Shown: positions 50,878 to 59,624, numbered from the stretch's first letter. The stretch is DNA of 64,000 nucleotides from Variovorax gracilis (GCF_030317115.1 NZ_JASZYF010000010.1:1-64000), one strand, 5' to 3'. Numbers and translations: made by a program. Notes: generated by a model from the letters alone, not told the origin.

Positions 50878-51798
50878 GACCTGCGTGCGCATGGCCTGGG
50901 CCTCGTTGCGAAACTGCCGCGGCGTGACCCCGGTCCACTGCCGGAACCGGCGGCCGAAGTAGACGGCGTCGCCGAAGCCGCATCGGTGCGCGACATCGCC
51001 GATGCGGTCGGTGGAGGTCAGCAGCAGTTCCTTCGCATGGTCCAGTCGCCGCTCGGTCACGAGTTCGGTGAAGGTGCGATCGGTCTGCTTCTTCAGCAGG
51101 TGCGCGAGGTAGTTGGGCGACAGCATGGCGGCGGCCGCCGCATCGTTGAGCGACATTTCCTCGTGCAGGTGTTCACGCACGTAGCGCATGACGCGTTGCA
51201 GCGCGTCGTGCCGCGAACTGCGGCCGCTGTGGCGTGCCGCATGTTCCAGCAGTTGCGCTTCCCGCCGCTGGCAAGCCAGTCCGAGCAGTTGCAGCAGGAT
51301 GCCGCGAATCGCACCTTGCGTACCGAAGGAGCGGGCCTGGTTCAACGCGGTCAACTCGTCCAGCCAGCCGAGGATGCGGGCGAAGTCCGTGTCGCCGAAA
51401 TGGAAGTCGACGTATTCCTGAAAGAGAAACGGCGCCAGTTCCGGCAGGCGGGCGATGGAGACTTCTTCGAGGTCCAGCGCTTCCACGTCGAGTTCCGGCC
51501 AGAGAAAGCCCTGGTCGAAATTGATGATGGCGTAGCGGGAGCCGGGCGGATGCGGAACGACATGCACGCGATAGGGCAGCACGAAGCTCACATGGCCCGT
51601 GCCAAAGGGCCGCACCGCGCCGCCGATCACTTGCTGCGAGCCACCCTGAACGCTCACCTGAATCTGGAAGTACTCGTGCCGGTGCGGTCGCGCGAGAACG
51701 TCGCGGGCACCTTCGAATCGGATGTCGAAGTCGAGGTGGTTGGCACGCTCTTGCATGCCGTACAGGCGGAGGCTGGGATGGCGGGACGTCGTTGGCAT
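50869..51798 (-). CDS. AraC-family regulator with cupin sensor
   Basis: A 309-residue regulator. The N-terminal cupin-type effector domain (LARPHRHEYFQIQVSVQGGSQQV) is followed by a C-terminal AraC double helix-turn-helix (SLNDAAAAAMLSPNYLAHLLKKQTDRTFTELV and IGDVAHRCGFGDAVYFGRRFRQWTGVTPRQFR). The start at 51798 opens the cupin domain; a longer frame upstream has a basic, less likely extension. It is divergent from the FAH-family gene, with 115 bp between, and is its likely regulator. Confidence 0.9.
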   Translation of the reverse strand: MPTTSRHPSLRLYGMQERANHLDFDIRFEGARDVLARPHRHEYFQIQVSVQGGSQQVIGGAVRPFGTGHVSFVLPYRVHVVPHPPGSRYAIINFDQGFLWPELDVEALDLEEVSIARLPELAPFLFQEYVDFHFGDTDFARILGWLDELTALNQARSFGTQGAIRGILLQLLGLACQRREAQLLEHAARHSGRSSRHDALQRVMRYVREHLHEEMSLNDAAAAAMLSPNYLAHLLKKQTDRTFTELVTERRLDHAKELLLTSTDRIGDVAHRCGFGDAVYFGRRFRQWTGVTPRQFRNEAQAMRTQVSG

Positions 51799-51913
51799 CG
51801 GGCGATCGTAAGGGTGTGTGGGTTGCGTCCGTGTTCTGCGTAAATGCGTGCGGCATCGCGACCGCATACGGGTCCAGAATGAATCTTTTCAGAGCACCCC
51901 TAGGAGACAAGAC

Positions 51914-52705
51914 ATGTCCAGTTCACGTCGCGGCCTGCTGGCGACATCCGCCGCCATGGCCAGCGGAGCCCTCGTCGGTTGCGCACTGCCGGCCGGCGCC
52001 GCACGCTCCCCGAGCACGCCTTTCGAAGTGTCTTCGTCGACGATTCCGATCGTCGGCAGCGAGCAGGTTTTTCCGGTTCGCCGCATCTATTGCATCGGAC
52101 GCAACTACGCCGCACATGCGCGCGAGATGGGTTCCGATCCGACGCGCGAGCCGCCTTTCTTCTTCCAGAAGCCGGCGGATGCGATCCAGGTCGTCATGCC
52201 AGGGACCGTGCCCAACCATCCCTATCCGAGCCTGACGAAGAACTACCACTACGAGGCCGAACTGGTGGTCGCGTTGTCCAAGGGAGGAACCAACATCCCG
52301 ATCGAGAACGCGCTGTCGCATGTGTACGGTTACTCGCTGGGCCTGGACATGACGCGCCGGGACCTGCAGCGCGAGATGGGCGACCAGAAGAAGCCGTGGG
52401 AGATCGGCAAGAGCTTCGACAGCTCGGCGCCGATCGGGCCGATCCATCCGGTTGCGAAGGTGGGTCATTTCACCGATGGCGCGATCTGGCTCAAGGTCAA
52501 CGGCCAGACCAAGCAGAGCGCGACGCTCAAGCACATGATCTGGTCGGTGGCCGAGCAGATCAGCCGGTTGTCGCAGGCCTTCGAGCTGATGCCCGGAGAC
52601 ATCATCTATTCCGGTACGCCTGAGAACGTCGGGCCGGTGGTGCGCGGCGACTTGATCGAAATGCACATCGACGGGCTTCCGAACCTGTCGGTCCGCGTGG
52701 TCTGA
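51914..52705 (+). CDS. FAH-family hydrolase with Tat signal
   Basis: A 263-residue fumarylacetoacetate hydrolase-family protein. The catalytic domain is clear: RIYCIGRNYAAHAREMG, PFFFQKPADAI, HYEAELVVAL (metal-binding Glu) and PGDIIYSGTPENVGPV. The first 35 residues read as a twin-arginine signal (SSRRGLLATSAAMASGALVGCALP), which is rare in a family that is normally cytoplasmic. The start at 51914 has TAGGAGACA upstream. It probably acts on a fumarylpyruvate or related beta-diketone. It ends 10 bp from the convergent hydratase. Confidence 0.88.
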   Translation: MSSSRRGLLATSAAMASGALVGCALPAGAARSPSTPFEVSSSTIPIVGSEQVFPVRRIYCIGRNYAAHAREMGSDPTREPPFFFQKPADAIQVVMPGTVPNHPYPSLTKNYHYEAELVVALSKGGTNIPIENALSHVYGYSLGLDMTRRDLQREMGDQKKPWEIGKSFDSSAPIGPIHPVAKVGHFTDGAIWLKVNGQTKQSATLKHMIWSVAEQISRLSQAFELMPGDIIYSGTPENVGPVVRGDLIEMHIDGLPNLSVRVV

Positions 52706-52714
52706 TCCAGAGGC

Positions 52715-53470
52715 TCAGAGGCGGGCTTCGGCCCGCCCGATGCCCGGGAATTCGACAACCACCGTATCGCCCTTGCCAACGGGCAGCACGCCGACCCACG
52801 AACCGGTGGTGACCACGGTGCCGGCGGGCACGGTCGCGCCGTTGCGCGTCGCATGCCGCAGCCAGATCGGCAGCAGCCAGGCGGGATCGCCCATCGAGTG
52901 CGCGCCCTTGCGCAGATCGGTTGCGCTGGAGCCGATGCGGGTCTCGCACGTTTGCGCCGCCCAGTCGCGCGCGGAGTAAGGCACCCAATCACCCAGTACC
53001 AGCGCACCATGCGACTGCTGGTCCGCGAGGCGCAGCAGGGCCGAAGCATTCGCCGGGTGTTCCCAGCGTGAATCGACGATCTCGATCGAGACGGCCATCG
53101 CATCGATCAAGGCCGCCGCTGTCTCAGGCGTGAGCGCCGCGGCGCGCTCGGGCGTCACGGCTTCGCCGAGGCGCAGCGCGATCTCGGATTCGATGCCCGG
53201 CGCATTGAAATGCATGTCGCTGTAGTTCGCCGGGCTGGCGCGCACGCCGGCCGGCGGCAGTGGTGCGTGCGTCAGCACGGCATCACGCGAAGGACCGCCG
53301 GACTTCCAGTGGCCGGGAACGGCCGTGCCGAACCAGCCCATCGCCTGCGCCACTCGGTCCTGCACGCCATAGGCCTGCGCCGCGTCGCCCACGCCGTCCC
53401 GCCAGGCCGCCGCATCGAGTGCGCGACCCTCGCGCCAGGCCGATGCCAGGGATTCCGCCAGATCGGTCAT
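52715..53470 (-). CDS. 2-oxopent-4-enoate hydratase-like protein
   Basis: A 251-residue protein of the FAH-like hydratase branch (MhpD/HpaH/XylJ). WKSGGPSRDAVLTHAPL, the Glu-x-Glu in PGIESEIALRLG, the SIEIVDSR metal segment and VTTGSWVGVLPVGKGD mark it. Members hydrate 2-hydroxypenta-2,4-dienoate or decarboxylate 4-oxalocrotonate with Mg2+ or Mn2+. It overlaps the Bug gene by four bases (start on stop ATGA). No extradiol dioxygenase is nearby, so the substrate is likely imported or made by another branch. Confidence 0.85.
   Translation of the reverse strand: MTDLAESLASAWREGRALDAAAWRDGVGDAAQAYGVQDRVAQAMGWFGTAVPGHWKSGGPSRDAVLTHAPLPPAGVRASPANYSDMHFNAPGIESEIALRLGEAVTPERAAALTPETAAALIDAMAVSIEIVDSRWEHPANASALLRLADQQSHGALVLGDWVPYSARDWAAQTCETRIGSSATDLRKGAHSMGDPAWLLPIWLRHATRNGATVPAGTVVTTGSWVGVLPVGKGDTVVVEFPGIGRAEARL
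52720..52737. terminator. hairpin with TTCG loop between convergent genes
   Basis: GGCGGGC and GCCCGCC form a perfect 7-bp stem with a stable TTCG loop, 14 bp after the FAH stop and inside the last codons of the hydratase gene. It lacks a T tract. It may terminate or protect the plus-strand transcript. Confidence 0.45.
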
Positions 53471-54447
53471 GCGTCCACCTTCACCTTGCCGTCCTTGACG
53501 ACTCTCGCCCACTTGTCGATCTCGCTGGAGATGAACTTGGTGAACTTCTCGCGCGAGCCGCCGCCGTCCTCGGCGCCGTAGGTGTCGAGCCGCTCCTGCA
53601 CATCGGGCATGGCGAGAACCGTGTTGACGTCGCGATTGATCTTGTCGGCAATGCCCGTCGGCAGCTTGCCGGGGCCGGCGAGCCCGTACCAGGTGGTGGC
53701 CTCGAAGCCATCGAAGCCCTGCTCCTGCATGGTCGGAATGCCCGGGTGGCCCTTGGCGCGCTTGAGTCGTGTCTGGGCGACGCCGACCACCTTGCCGCTC
53801 TTCACGTGCGGGGTGGCGGCCGTCATCGTCTCGAAGCTGTACTGAATCTGGCTGCCCATCAGGTCGGCCAGCAACGGCCCGCTGCCCTTGTAGGGCACAT
53901 GCATTGCATCGACCTTGGCCTGCAGCTTGAACATCTCCAGCGCCAGATGCTGCGCGGAGCCGGCACCGGCCGAGCCGAAGCTGACCTTGCCCGGTTCCGC
54001 GGCGCACAGGGCCACGATGTCCTTGACCGTCACGGCCTTCTGCGTGGGGCTCGCGATCAGCAGATTGGGCGTCACGCCGACCAGCACGATCGGCACGAAG
54101 TCGCGCTCGACGTTGTAGCGCAGCTTGGGCTGCAGGCTCGGCGCCAGGGCATGGCTGTTGATGTGGGCCATCAACAGCGTGCTGCCATCCGCCGGCTGGG
54201 TCGCCACGTATTCGGCCGCCAACACGCCCGCCACGCCGCCCTTGTTCTCGACGATGACGGTCTGATTCCACATGACGGCCAGCTTCTGGGCGACCACCCG
54301 GGCCAGCGCGTCGGTGCCGCCGCCCGGCGGAAAGCCGACCACGATGCGCACGGGGCCCGAGGGCCAGTCCTGTGCGAACACGCTGGGCACGCCGAGGGTC
54401 GCGGCCGCCGCCGCGCCTGCGGCCTGGATGAAGGAACGTCGTTGCAT
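53467..54447 (-). CDS. Bug-family tripartite tricarboxylate transporter receptor
   Basis: A 326-residue Bug protein. The N-terminus MQRRSFIQAAGAAAAATLG carries a twin-arginine-like QRRSFI before the hydrophobic part, so Tat export is possible, as for some Bug proteins. WPSGPVRIVVGFPPGGGTDALAR and VIVENKGGVAGVLAAEYVATQPADG follow. CGGAGACAAC precedes the ATG. It lies 35 bp after the aminotransferase gene and overlaps the hydratase by four bases. The ligand is likely the acid handled by this unit. Confidence 0.92.
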   Translation of the reverse strand: MQRRSFIQAAGAAAAATLGVPSVFAQDWPSGPVRIVVGFPPGGGTDALARVVAQKLAVMWNQTVIVENKGGVAGVLAAEYVATQPADGSTLLMAHINSHALAPSLQPKLRYNVERDFVPIVLVGVTPNLLIASPTQKAVTVKDIVALCAAEPGKVSFGSAGAGSAQHLALEMFKLQAKVDAMHVPYKGSGPLLADLMGSQIQYSFETMTAATPHVKSGKVVGVAQTRLKRAKGHPGIPTMQEQGFDGFEATTWYGLAGPGKLPTGIADKINRDVNTVLAMPDVQERLDTYGAEDGGGSREKFTKFISSEIDKWARVVKDGKVKVDA

Positions 54448-54482
54448 GTTGTCTCCGTTTTCTTGAATGAACGCGCGAGCGC

Positions 54483-55724
54483 TCAGGCCGCCTTCTGCAA
54501 GGCGGCCGGCGCGGCATGGCCGGCGAAGTAGTCCATCGTGGCCTGCACGCCGCTGCCGGCGAGCTTCACGCCGGAGAGCTTCAGCCCCATCTCGACGCCG
54601 GCGACCATCGCGACGAGCGTCAGGTCGTTGCTGTCGCCGAGGTGGCCCATGCGGAACATGCGGCCCTTGAGCTTGCCCAGGCCGGTGCCCAGCGACAGGT
54701 CGAAGCGCTGGTGGATGAGGCGGCGCACCGCATCCGCATCCACGCCTTCGGGAGTGATCACGCCGGTGAGCACCGGCGAGTAGACGGCCGGATCGGCACA
54801 CTGGATCGGCAGGCCCCAGGCGTTGACCGCGGCGCGGACGCCGGCCGCCCAGCGCTGGTGGCGCGCGAACACGTTGTCCAGGCCCTCGCCGAGGATCATG
54901 TCCAGCGCTTCCGAGAGGCCATAGAGCAGGTTGGTGTTCGGCGTGTAGGGCCAGTAGCCGTCCTTGTTCATCTCGACGATCTCGTCCCAGGCCCAGAAGG
55001 AGCGGGGCAGCTTCGCGCTCTTCATCGCTTCGAGAGCGCGCGGCGAGATGGCGTTGAAGCTGATGCCCGGCGGCAGCATCAGGCCTTTCTGCGAGCCGCT
55101 GATGGTGACGTCCACGCCCCATTCGTCGTGGCGGAAGTCGGCGCTGGCGAGGCCGGAGATGCTGTCGACCATCAGCAGGGCAGGGTGGCCCGCCGCATCG
55201 ATGGCGCGGCGAACCGACGCGATGTCGGAGGTGACGCCGGTCGAGGTTTCGTTGTGCACCACGCACACGGCCTTGATCTTCTTCTCCGTGTCCTTGCGCA
55301 GCCGCGCCTCGATCAGGTCCGCCTGCACGCCACGGCGCCAGCCGGCTGCCTGCGGCAGGTGCTCGTCGGTGCCGTTGAAGGCCAGGAACTCGGTCGAGAT
55401 GCCCAGCCGGGTGGCCATCTTCTGCCAGAGGGATGCGAAGTGACCGGTTTCGTACATCAGCACGTGATCGCCGGGGCTCAGCGTGTTCGACAGCGCGGCC
55501 TCCCACGCGCCGGTGCCGGAAGCCGGATAGATGATGACCGGGTGCTGCGTCTTGAAGATCTTGCGGATGCCTGTGAGCACCTGCCGGCCGAGCGTGCCGA
55601 ATTCGGGCCCGCGATGGTCGATGGTGGGCAGGCTCATTGCGCGCAGGATGCGATCGGGCACCGGGCTCGGGCCCGGGATCTGGAGGAAGTGCCTACCGGT
55701 GGGATGGGAGTCGAGTTGAAGCAT
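54483..55724 (-). CDS. serine-glyoxylate aminotransferase-like enzyme (class V)
   Basis: A 413-residue class V PLP aminotransferase. LQIPGPSPVPDRILRAMS and ISGSQKGLMLPPG (the PLP lysine) match alanine/serine-glyoxylate aminotransferases, as do the FWAWDEIVEMNKDGYWPYTPN segment and GHLGD near the end. It moves an amino group between an amino acid and a 2-oxo acid such as glyoxylate. It is the first gene of the aminotransferase-Bug-hydratase unit and is divergent from the GntR gene. The substrate may differ from serine. Confidence 0.9.
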   Translation of the reverse strand: MLQLDSHPTGRHFLQIPGPSPVPDRILRAMSLPTIDHRGPEFGTLGRQVLTGIRKIFKTQHPVIIYPASGTGAWEAALSNTLSPGDHVLMYETGHFASLWQKMATRLGISTEFLAFNGTDEHLPQAAGWRRGVQADLIEARLRKDTEKKIKAVCVVHNETSTGVTSDIASVRRAIDAAGHPALLMVDSISGLASADFRHDEWGVDVTISGSQKGLMLPPGISFNAISPRALEAMKSAKLPRSFWAWDEIVEMNKDGYWPYTPNTNLLYGLSEALDMILGEGLDNVFARHQRWAAGVRAAVNAWGLPIQCADPAVYSPVLTGVITPEGVDADAVRRLIHQRFDLSLGTGLGKLKGRMFRMGHLGDSNDLTLVAMVAGVEMGLKLSGVKLAGSGVQATMDYFAGHAAPAALQKAA

Positions 55725-55747
55725 GGAGCCGTCCTTTCGCCGTCAGT

Positions 55748-55760
55748 TTTGCATTCAAAA
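55748..55760. promoter_or_regulatory. GntR half-site, distal copy
   Basis: TTTGCATTCAAAA here is repeated exactly at 55814-55826, 66 bp apart (about six helical turns). It lies 24 bp upstream of the aminotransferase start. A second binding site for the GntR regulator, allowing control of both promoters, is inferred. Confidence 0.5.
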
Positions 55761-55814
55761 GACAAATGTGGATGATGGTTATCCCCTACGTCAAGGGGTT
55801 GAGGCGCAAAAAAT

Positions 55815-55831
55815 TTGCATTCAAAATGCAA
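55815..55831. promoter_or_regulatory. putative GntR operator
   Basis: TTGCATT and AATGCAA are perfect 7-bp arms around CAA, 18 bp before the GntR start codon. Together with the repeat at 55748 it frames the shared promoter region of the GntR gene and the aminotransferase. Confidence 0.62.
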
Positions 55832-55848
55832 CTCAAGGAAATGAACTC

Positions 55849-56544
55849 ATGGCGGAAGTGATCGAAATCTCGCGTCTCGCGCTGCATGACCAGGTGGCGT
55901 CGCGGCTGCGCACGATGCTCATCGAAGGCCAGATCGCGCCCGGCGCCAAGCTCAACGAGCGCGAGATATGCGAGCAGTTGCGCGTGTCGCGCACGCCGCT
56001 GCGCGAAGCCATCAAGCTGCTGGCGGCGGAGGGGCTGGTCGACCTGCTGCCGAATCGCGGCGCGGTGGCCGTCAAGCTGACCGAGGCCGATGTGGTCAAC
56101 ACCTTCGAGCTGCTCTCGATGCTCGAGGCCATGTCCGGCGAACTTGCGGCGCAGCGCATCACCGACGAGGAACTGGCCGAGCTGCGCGCGCTGCATTACG
56201 AAATGATGGCGTGCTTCGCCCGCCGCGACCTCTCCGGCTACTACCGCATCAACGCGCGTATCCACGTCGCGATCAACGACGCGGCCAAGAACCCGGTGCT
56301 GACGAGTACCTACCGCTCCATCAACGCCCGCGTGCAGTCGCTGCGATTTCGCACCAACCAGAACGAAGCCAAGTGGGCGGGTGCGGTGGCCGAGCACGAG
56401 CGGATGATCGAAGCCCTCAGCGCGCGCGACCCCGTGGCGATGCGGCAGGTGCTGGTCGAACACCTGAACCGGAAGCGCGACACCGTGCTGGAGCTGCTGC
56501 GCGCCGGCGAAATCTATCCACGGTCCAACGCGACCAAGACCTGA
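55849..56544 (+). CDS. GntR-family (FCD) transcriptional regulator
   Basis: A 231-residue GntR regulator of the FadR/FCD type. The winged helix is QVASRLRTMLIEGQIAPGAKLNEREICEQLRVSRTPLREAIKLL in substance (about residues 13-60). The FCD domain has the metal-binding Asp/His pattern (NARIHVAINDAAKNPVL; AEHERMIEAL). The start at 55849 follows AAGGAA; the frame open upstream runs over the operator. It is divergent from the aminotransferase unit and 10 bp before the flavin/Fe-S dehydrogenase gene, so it is cotranscribed with the latter. FCD regulators sense organic acids such as lactate or glycolate. Confidence 0.92.
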   Translation: MAEVIEISRLALHDQVASRLRTMLIEGQIAPGAKLNEREICEQLRVSRTPLREAIKLLAAEGLVDLLPNRGAVAVKLTEADVVNTFELLSMLEAMSGELAAQRITDEELAELRALHYEMMACFARRDLSGYYRINARIHVAINDAAKNPVLTSTYRSINARVQSLRFRTNQNEAKWAGAVAEHERMIEALSARDPVAMRQVLVEHLNRKRDTVLELLRAGEIYPRSNATKT

Positions 56545-56554
56545 AGCCTCACCC

Positions 56555-59500
56555 ATGCGCATCGAGCCCGCGAGCCATCTCCAGCCAGCCGGTACCGTCC
56601 TGCCCCCCAATGAAACCTGCGAGGCGCTCGCAAGGCGCCTGGCGGCCGAGACGCAGGGCGAGGTGCTCTTCGACGATGCATCGCGCGGCCGCTATGCGAC
56701 CGATGCGTCGATCTACCAGATCATGCCGGTCGGTGTGTTGGTGCCGAAGACCGAACGCGACATCGCGACCGCCATCGACGTGGCGCGCGATCTCAAGGTG
56801 CCGGTGCTGGCGCGGGGCGGCGGCACCAGCCAGTGCGGCCAGACCACGGGCGCGGCGCTGGTCATCGACAACAGCAAGCACTTCCGGCGCGTGCTGGACC
56901 TGGATCTCGAACGCCGCACCGTGACGGTGGAGCCGGGCATCGTGCTCGATCACCTCAATGCGCAACTCAAGCCGCACGGGCTCTGGTATCCGGTCGACGT
57001 GTCCACCAGCGCACAGGCCACGCTCGGCGGCATGGCGGGCAACAACTCCTGCGGCTCGCGCTCCATCGCCTACGGCAACATGGTGCACAACGTGGCCGGT
57101 GCGAGCGCGTGGCTGTCCGATGGCGAACTGGTCGACTTCGGCCCGGTCTCGGACCTGGGCGCGCGCGCGAGCGACATCGCGTTGCACGTGCGGCAACTCG
57201 TGGTGCAGCACCGCAGCCAGATCCAGGCGAACTGGCCCAAGGTGCTGCGGCGCGTGGCTGGCTACAACCTCGACATCTTCGACAACCAGAGCGAGAAGCC
57301 CTACACCGCGGACGGCAGCGTCAACCTCGCGCACCTGCTGATCGGCGCCGAGGGCACGCTGGCCTATACGCGCAGCCTGACGTTGAAGCTCTCCGAGCTG
57401 CCGCGCTCGAAGGTGCTGGGCATCGTCAACTTCCCGACTTTCCACGCGGCGATGGATTCGGCGCAGCACATCGTGAAGCTCGGCCCCACTGCGGTCGAAC
57501 TGGTCGACCGCACGATGATCGAGCTGAGCCTCGCCAATCCGGCGTTCAGGCCCACCGTCGAGACCGCGCTGATCGGCCGGCCCGCCGCGATCCTGCTGGT
57601 CGAGTTCTCGGGCAGCGACAAGGCATCGCTGTTGCCGAAGCTCAAGGATCTGGTCGACCTGATGGGCGAGCTCGGCCTGCCGGGAAGCGTGGTCGAGATG
57701 CGCGACGACGCGCCGCAGAAGAACCTGTGGGAAGTGCGCAAGGCCGGGCTCAACATCATGATGAGCCTCAAGGGCGACGGCAAGCCGGTGAGCTTCATCG
57801 AGGATTGCGCCGTGCCGCTGGAGCATCTGGCCGAGTACACCGACGGCCTCACCGAAGTCTTCGCCAAGTACGGCAGCCGCGGCACGTGGTACGCGCATGC
57901 GTCCGTGGGCACGCTGCACGTGCGGCCGATCCTGGACATGCGCACCGACGGCGCGGCCAAGATGCGAGCGATTGCCGAGGAGGCGAGTGCGCTGGTGCGC
58001 AAGTACAAGGGGGCCTTCAGCGGCGAACACGGCGACGGCCTGTGCCGCGGCGAATGGATCGAGTGGCAGTTCGGGCCGGCCCTCAACGAAGCGTTCCGCT
58101 CCATCAAGCAGAAGCTCGATCCGGTCAATCTCTTCAACCCCGGCAAGATCATCGATCCGCCGAAGATGGACGACAGCAGCCTGTTCCGCTTCGCCCCCGC
58201 GACCGCACCCAAGCCGTACCGGCGCATCCCGCTGACGCCCGTGCTCGACTGGTCCGCCTGGAACGTGCAGGCCGACCCGGTGACGGAAGTGACCACTGCG
58301 CCGGGCACCGGCGGCGACATCACGGGCGGCTTCGCCAAGGCCGTGGAGATGTGCAACAACAATGGCCATTGCCGCAAGTTCGACGCCGGCACGATGTGCC
58401 CGAGCTACCGCGTGACGCGCGACGAACAGCACCTGACGCGCGGCCGGGCCAACACGCTGCGCCTCGCGATCTCCGGCCAACTCGGCCCCGACGCCTTCAC
58501 CAGCGAGGCGATGCACGAGACGATGGACCTGTGCGTCGGTTGCAAGGGCTGCAAGCGCGATTGCCCGACGGGCGTCGACATGGCGAAGATGAAGATCGAG
58601 TTCCTGTCGCACTACAGGAAGAAGCACGGGCACACGCTCAAGGACAGGCTCATCGCCCGGCTGCCGGACTACGCGCGCGCCGCCAGCCGCATGGCGTGGC
58701 TGCTCAACCTGCGCAACACCGTGCCGGGCGCGCGCTGGCTCGGAGAGAAGGTGCTGGGCCTTTCCGCGAAACGCTCGCTGCCGGAGTGGCGCAGCGACAC
58801 CTTCTGGCGCGTCAGCGATCCGTCGATGTTCGCGAGCCGCGAACAGGCGATCGCCGCTGCGCGAGATGGGCACAAGGTCGCAGTTCTCTTCGTCGACACC
58901 TTCAACGGAACCTTCGAGAGCGAGAACGCGCTGGCCGCCGCGCGCGTGCTCAAGGCCGCCGGCTACCTGCTGCACACGGTGCAAAAGGATGGCGGCCACC
59001 ATTGCTGCGGCCGGACCTACCTTGCCAACGGAATGGTGGACGAGGCCAAGGCCAAGGCCGGAGCGTTGATCGACGCGCTGCTGCCGCTGGCCGACGCGGG
59101 TATCGCGATCGTGGGGCTCGAACCCTCGTGCCTGCTGACGCTGCGCGACGAAACCCTGGTCATGGGCTTTGGCGCGAAGGCGCAGTCGGTCGCCGGCCAG
59201 GCGCTGTTGTTCGAGGAATTCATCGCGCGAGAGGCGAAGGCCGGCCGTTTCCAGTTGGGGCTGAAGGCGGTCGACAAGCCGATCCTTCTGCATGGCCATT
59301 GCCACCAGAAGGCCTTCGGCGCGGTCAGTCCGATCCTCGACGTGCTCAAGCTCATCCCCGGCGCCAAGCCGGAGCTGATCGAGAGTTCATGCTGCGGCAT
59401 GGCGGGAAGCTTTGGCTACGAGGCGTCCCACTACGAGGTCTCGATGCAGATGGCGGAAGCCAGCCTGCTGCCCGCGGTGCGCCAGAACCCGGATGCCATC

Positions 59501-59599
59501 GTCGTGGCCGACGGCACCAGCTGCCGGCACCAGATCGCCGACGGCGCGCAGCGCGAAGCGGTTCACGTCGCTCGGCTGCTCGACGCTCAACTCGAATGA
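56555..59599 (+). CDS. FAD- and Fe-S-containing 2-hydroxy-acid dehydrogenase-like protein
   Basis: A 1014-residue fusion. An N-terminal FAD-binding domain (VLARGGGTSQCGQTTGAALVIDNS; GGMAGNNSCGSRSIAYGN) and FAD-oxidase C-domain (to about residue 540) are followed by two 4Fe-4S motifs (Cys600/606/615 and Cys660-x2-663-x2-666-x3-670) and two CCG domains (GGHHCCGRTY; SSCCGMAGSFG). This is the layout of GlcD-GlcF or Dld-II-type enzymes such as D-lactate or D-2-hydroxyglutarate dehydrogenase. Electrons go to the quinone pool. It is 10 bp downstream of GntR. The 2-oxo acid formed may be the partner of the aminotransferase. Confidence 0.9.
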   Translation: MRIEPASHLQPAGTVLPPNETCEALARRLAAETQGEVLFDDASRGRYATDASIYQIMPVGVLVPKTERDIATAIDVARDLKVPVLARGGGTSQCGQTTGAALVIDNSKHFRRVLDLDLERRTVTVEPGIVLDHLNAQLKPHGLWYPVDVSTSAQATLGGMAGNNSCGSRSIAYGNMVHNVAGASAWLSDGELVDFGPVSDLGARASDIALHVRQLVVQHRSQIQANWPKVLRRVAGYNLDIFDNQSEKPYTADGSVNLAHLLIGAEGTLAYTRSLTLKLSELPRSKVLGIVNFPTFHAAMDSAQHIVKLGPTAVELVDRTMIELSLANPAFRPTVETALIGRPAAILLVEFSGSDKASLLPKLKDLVDLMGELGLPGSVVEMRDDAPQKNLWEVRKAGLNIMMSLKGDGKPVSFIEDCAVPLEHLAEYTDGLTEVFAKYGSRGTWYAHASVGTLHVRPILDMRTDGAAKMRAIAEEASALVRKYKGAFSGEHGDGLCRGEWIEWQFGPALNEAFRSIKQKLDPVNLFNPGKIIDPPKMDDSSLFRFAPATAPKPYRRIPLTPVLDWSAWNVQADPVTEVTTAPGTGGDITGGFAKAVEMCNNNGHCRKFDAGTMCPSYRVTRDEQHLTRGRANTLRLAISGQLGPDAFTSEAMHETMDLCVGCKGCKRDCPTGVDMAKMKIEFLSHYRKKHGHTLKDRLIARLPDYARAASRMAWLLNLRNTVPGARWLGEKVLGLSAKRSLPEWRSDTFWRVSDPSMFASREQAIAAARDGHKVAVLFVDTFNGTFESENALAAARVLKAAGYLLHTVQKDGGHHCCGRTYLANGMVDEAKAKAGALIDALLPLADAGIAIVGLEPSCLLTLRDETLVMGFGAKAQSVAGQALLFEEFIAREAKAGRFQLGLKAVDKPILLHGHCHQKAFGAVSPILDVLKLIPGAKPELIESSCCGMAGSFGYEASHYEVSMQMAEASLLPAVRQNPDAIVVADGTSCRHQIADGAQREAVHVARLLDAQLE

Positions 59600-59624
59600 A
59601 ATCGGCGCAGCCGAGACCAGGGAG

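Noticed and set aside
56549-59305. Open frame of about 900 codons antisense to the flavin/Fe-S dehydrogenase
   Set aside because: Composition (His/Arg/Val/Leu with no motifs) is that of a GC-rich antisense shadow; the plus-strand frame has intact FAD and Fe-S motifs.
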